Assembly (NCBI GenBank): GCA_016280485.1
Contig: JAEEGU010000130.1
Coordinates: 1 to 5,436 of the forward strand
Source: Bacillota bacterium
GTDB taxonomy: Bacteria; Bacillota; Clostridia; Peptostreptococcales; Anaerovoracaceae
Reading direction: 5' to 3'
Length of the DNA stretch: 5,436 bases
A model generated the notes under the pieces. It was not told the DNA's origin. It ran no database searches and saw only the letters and a program-made list of their open reading frames with translations. Positions 5,170-5,436 of this stretch are shown one piece after another. The translations under genes were made by a program, and so were the position numbers. Every line of letters starts with the position of its first letter. Positions within the stretch are counted from its first letter, which is position 1.

Positions 5170-5436
5170 CTATTCTCTGTCCGTCTCGCCCACGAGCTTC
5201 ATTATATCCTCCAGCCCGCGGATTTCAAGCTTCACATCGCCCGTAGGGCCGCCCTTGCCCTCGCACACATCCTTCGCGCCCTGCTCAACCTGGCCGGTTG
5301 CGTAGATGATGCCCTCCGGGATTCCCGCATCCGCAAGATCTGCCGCAAAGCCTTCCGCCATCTTTTGTGTAAGCTTTTTGCTGCCGGGACACATCACGCC
5401 GGTCAGGCCTTCTCCCGTCTCGATGGTGAAGTCGAG
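5170..5436 (-). CDS. C-terminal part of an unrecognised protein (5' end beyond the window)
   Basis: The open frame runs from the right edge to a TAG at 5172-5170 and gives 88 residues. GTG and ATG codons at 5397 and 5394 are probably internal, because the frame stays open to the edge with similar composition and no ribosome binding site precedes them. The fragment is acidic and Gly-rich, with two cysteines (in VMCPGSKK and KDVCEGKGG), a predicted helix KLTQKMAEGFAADLADAG, and a final helix around GLEDIMKLVGE. It has no membrane segment or repeat. I do not recognise the family and assign no function. Codon usage resembles the neighbouring genes, which supports a real gene. It is the unit upstream of the kinase operon, separated from it by a hairpin and a predicted promoter. 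Confidence 0.7.
   Translation of the reverse strand, partial: LDFTIETGEGLTGVMCPGSKKLTQKMAEGFAADLADAGIPEGIIYATGQVEQGAKDVCEGKGGPTGDVKLEIRGLEDIMKLVGETDRE

Overview
The window looks like chromosomal DNA from a Gram-positive anaerobe of the class Clostridia, most likely a Lachnospiraceae-type bacterium. This is inferred from four things: the pairing of a LytS/YesM-type sensor kinase with a SAPR-family (receiver + winged helix + short BTAD-like tail) response regulator, strong GGAGG-type ribosome binding sites, AT-rich intergenic punctuation around moderate-GC genes, and a short Elp3-like radical SAM protein. No mobile element, CRISPR array, tRNA or rRNA is visible.

Every convincing gene is on the minus strand, so the window reads right to left: (1) the last 88 codons of an unrecognised protein (right edge to 5170); (2) a two-gene operon, 5055 to 2414, encoding a membrane sensor histidine kinase and its SAPR response regulator, joined by an ATGA overlap; (3) a single-gene unit, 2289 to 1918, encoding a stand-alone degenerate receiver domain that starts at TTG; (4) a unit, 1859 to 82, holding a 13-codon leader ORF, a radical SAM Elp3-like protein and uracil-DNA glycosylase (ung), the last two 9 nt apart. 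An inverted repeat that could serve as a terminator separates each unit from the next, and another follows ung. Promoter-like elements overlap or abut all four hairpins, giving very compact punctuation. No gene-free stretch exceeds about 125 bases.

The kinase senses an unknown signal through an extracytoplasmic beta-rich domain and about seven membrane helices, then should phosphorylate Asp53 of the SAPR regulator, a DNA-binding protein. The neighbouring 123-aa receiver has Glu where Asp53 should be and Gln where Lys101 should be. It therefore looks like a phosphorylation-independent pseudo-receiver that may act as a partner or decoy. The radical SAM/ung unit is likely unrelated housekeeping (tRNA modification-like chemistry and base-excision repair).

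The most unusual element is upstream of the radical SAM gene. That gene lacks its own good ribosome binding site. A 13-codon leader ORF with a near-perfect Shine-Dalgarno sequence ends in a TGA that overlaps the gene's ATG. The leader's Shine-Dalgarno lies in the loop, and its start codon in the 3' arm, of a terminator-like hairpin. A second unexplained pattern is a 16-17 nt sequence, A(4-5)-GTGCA-M-Y-A5, found on the sense strand just after three of the stop codons.
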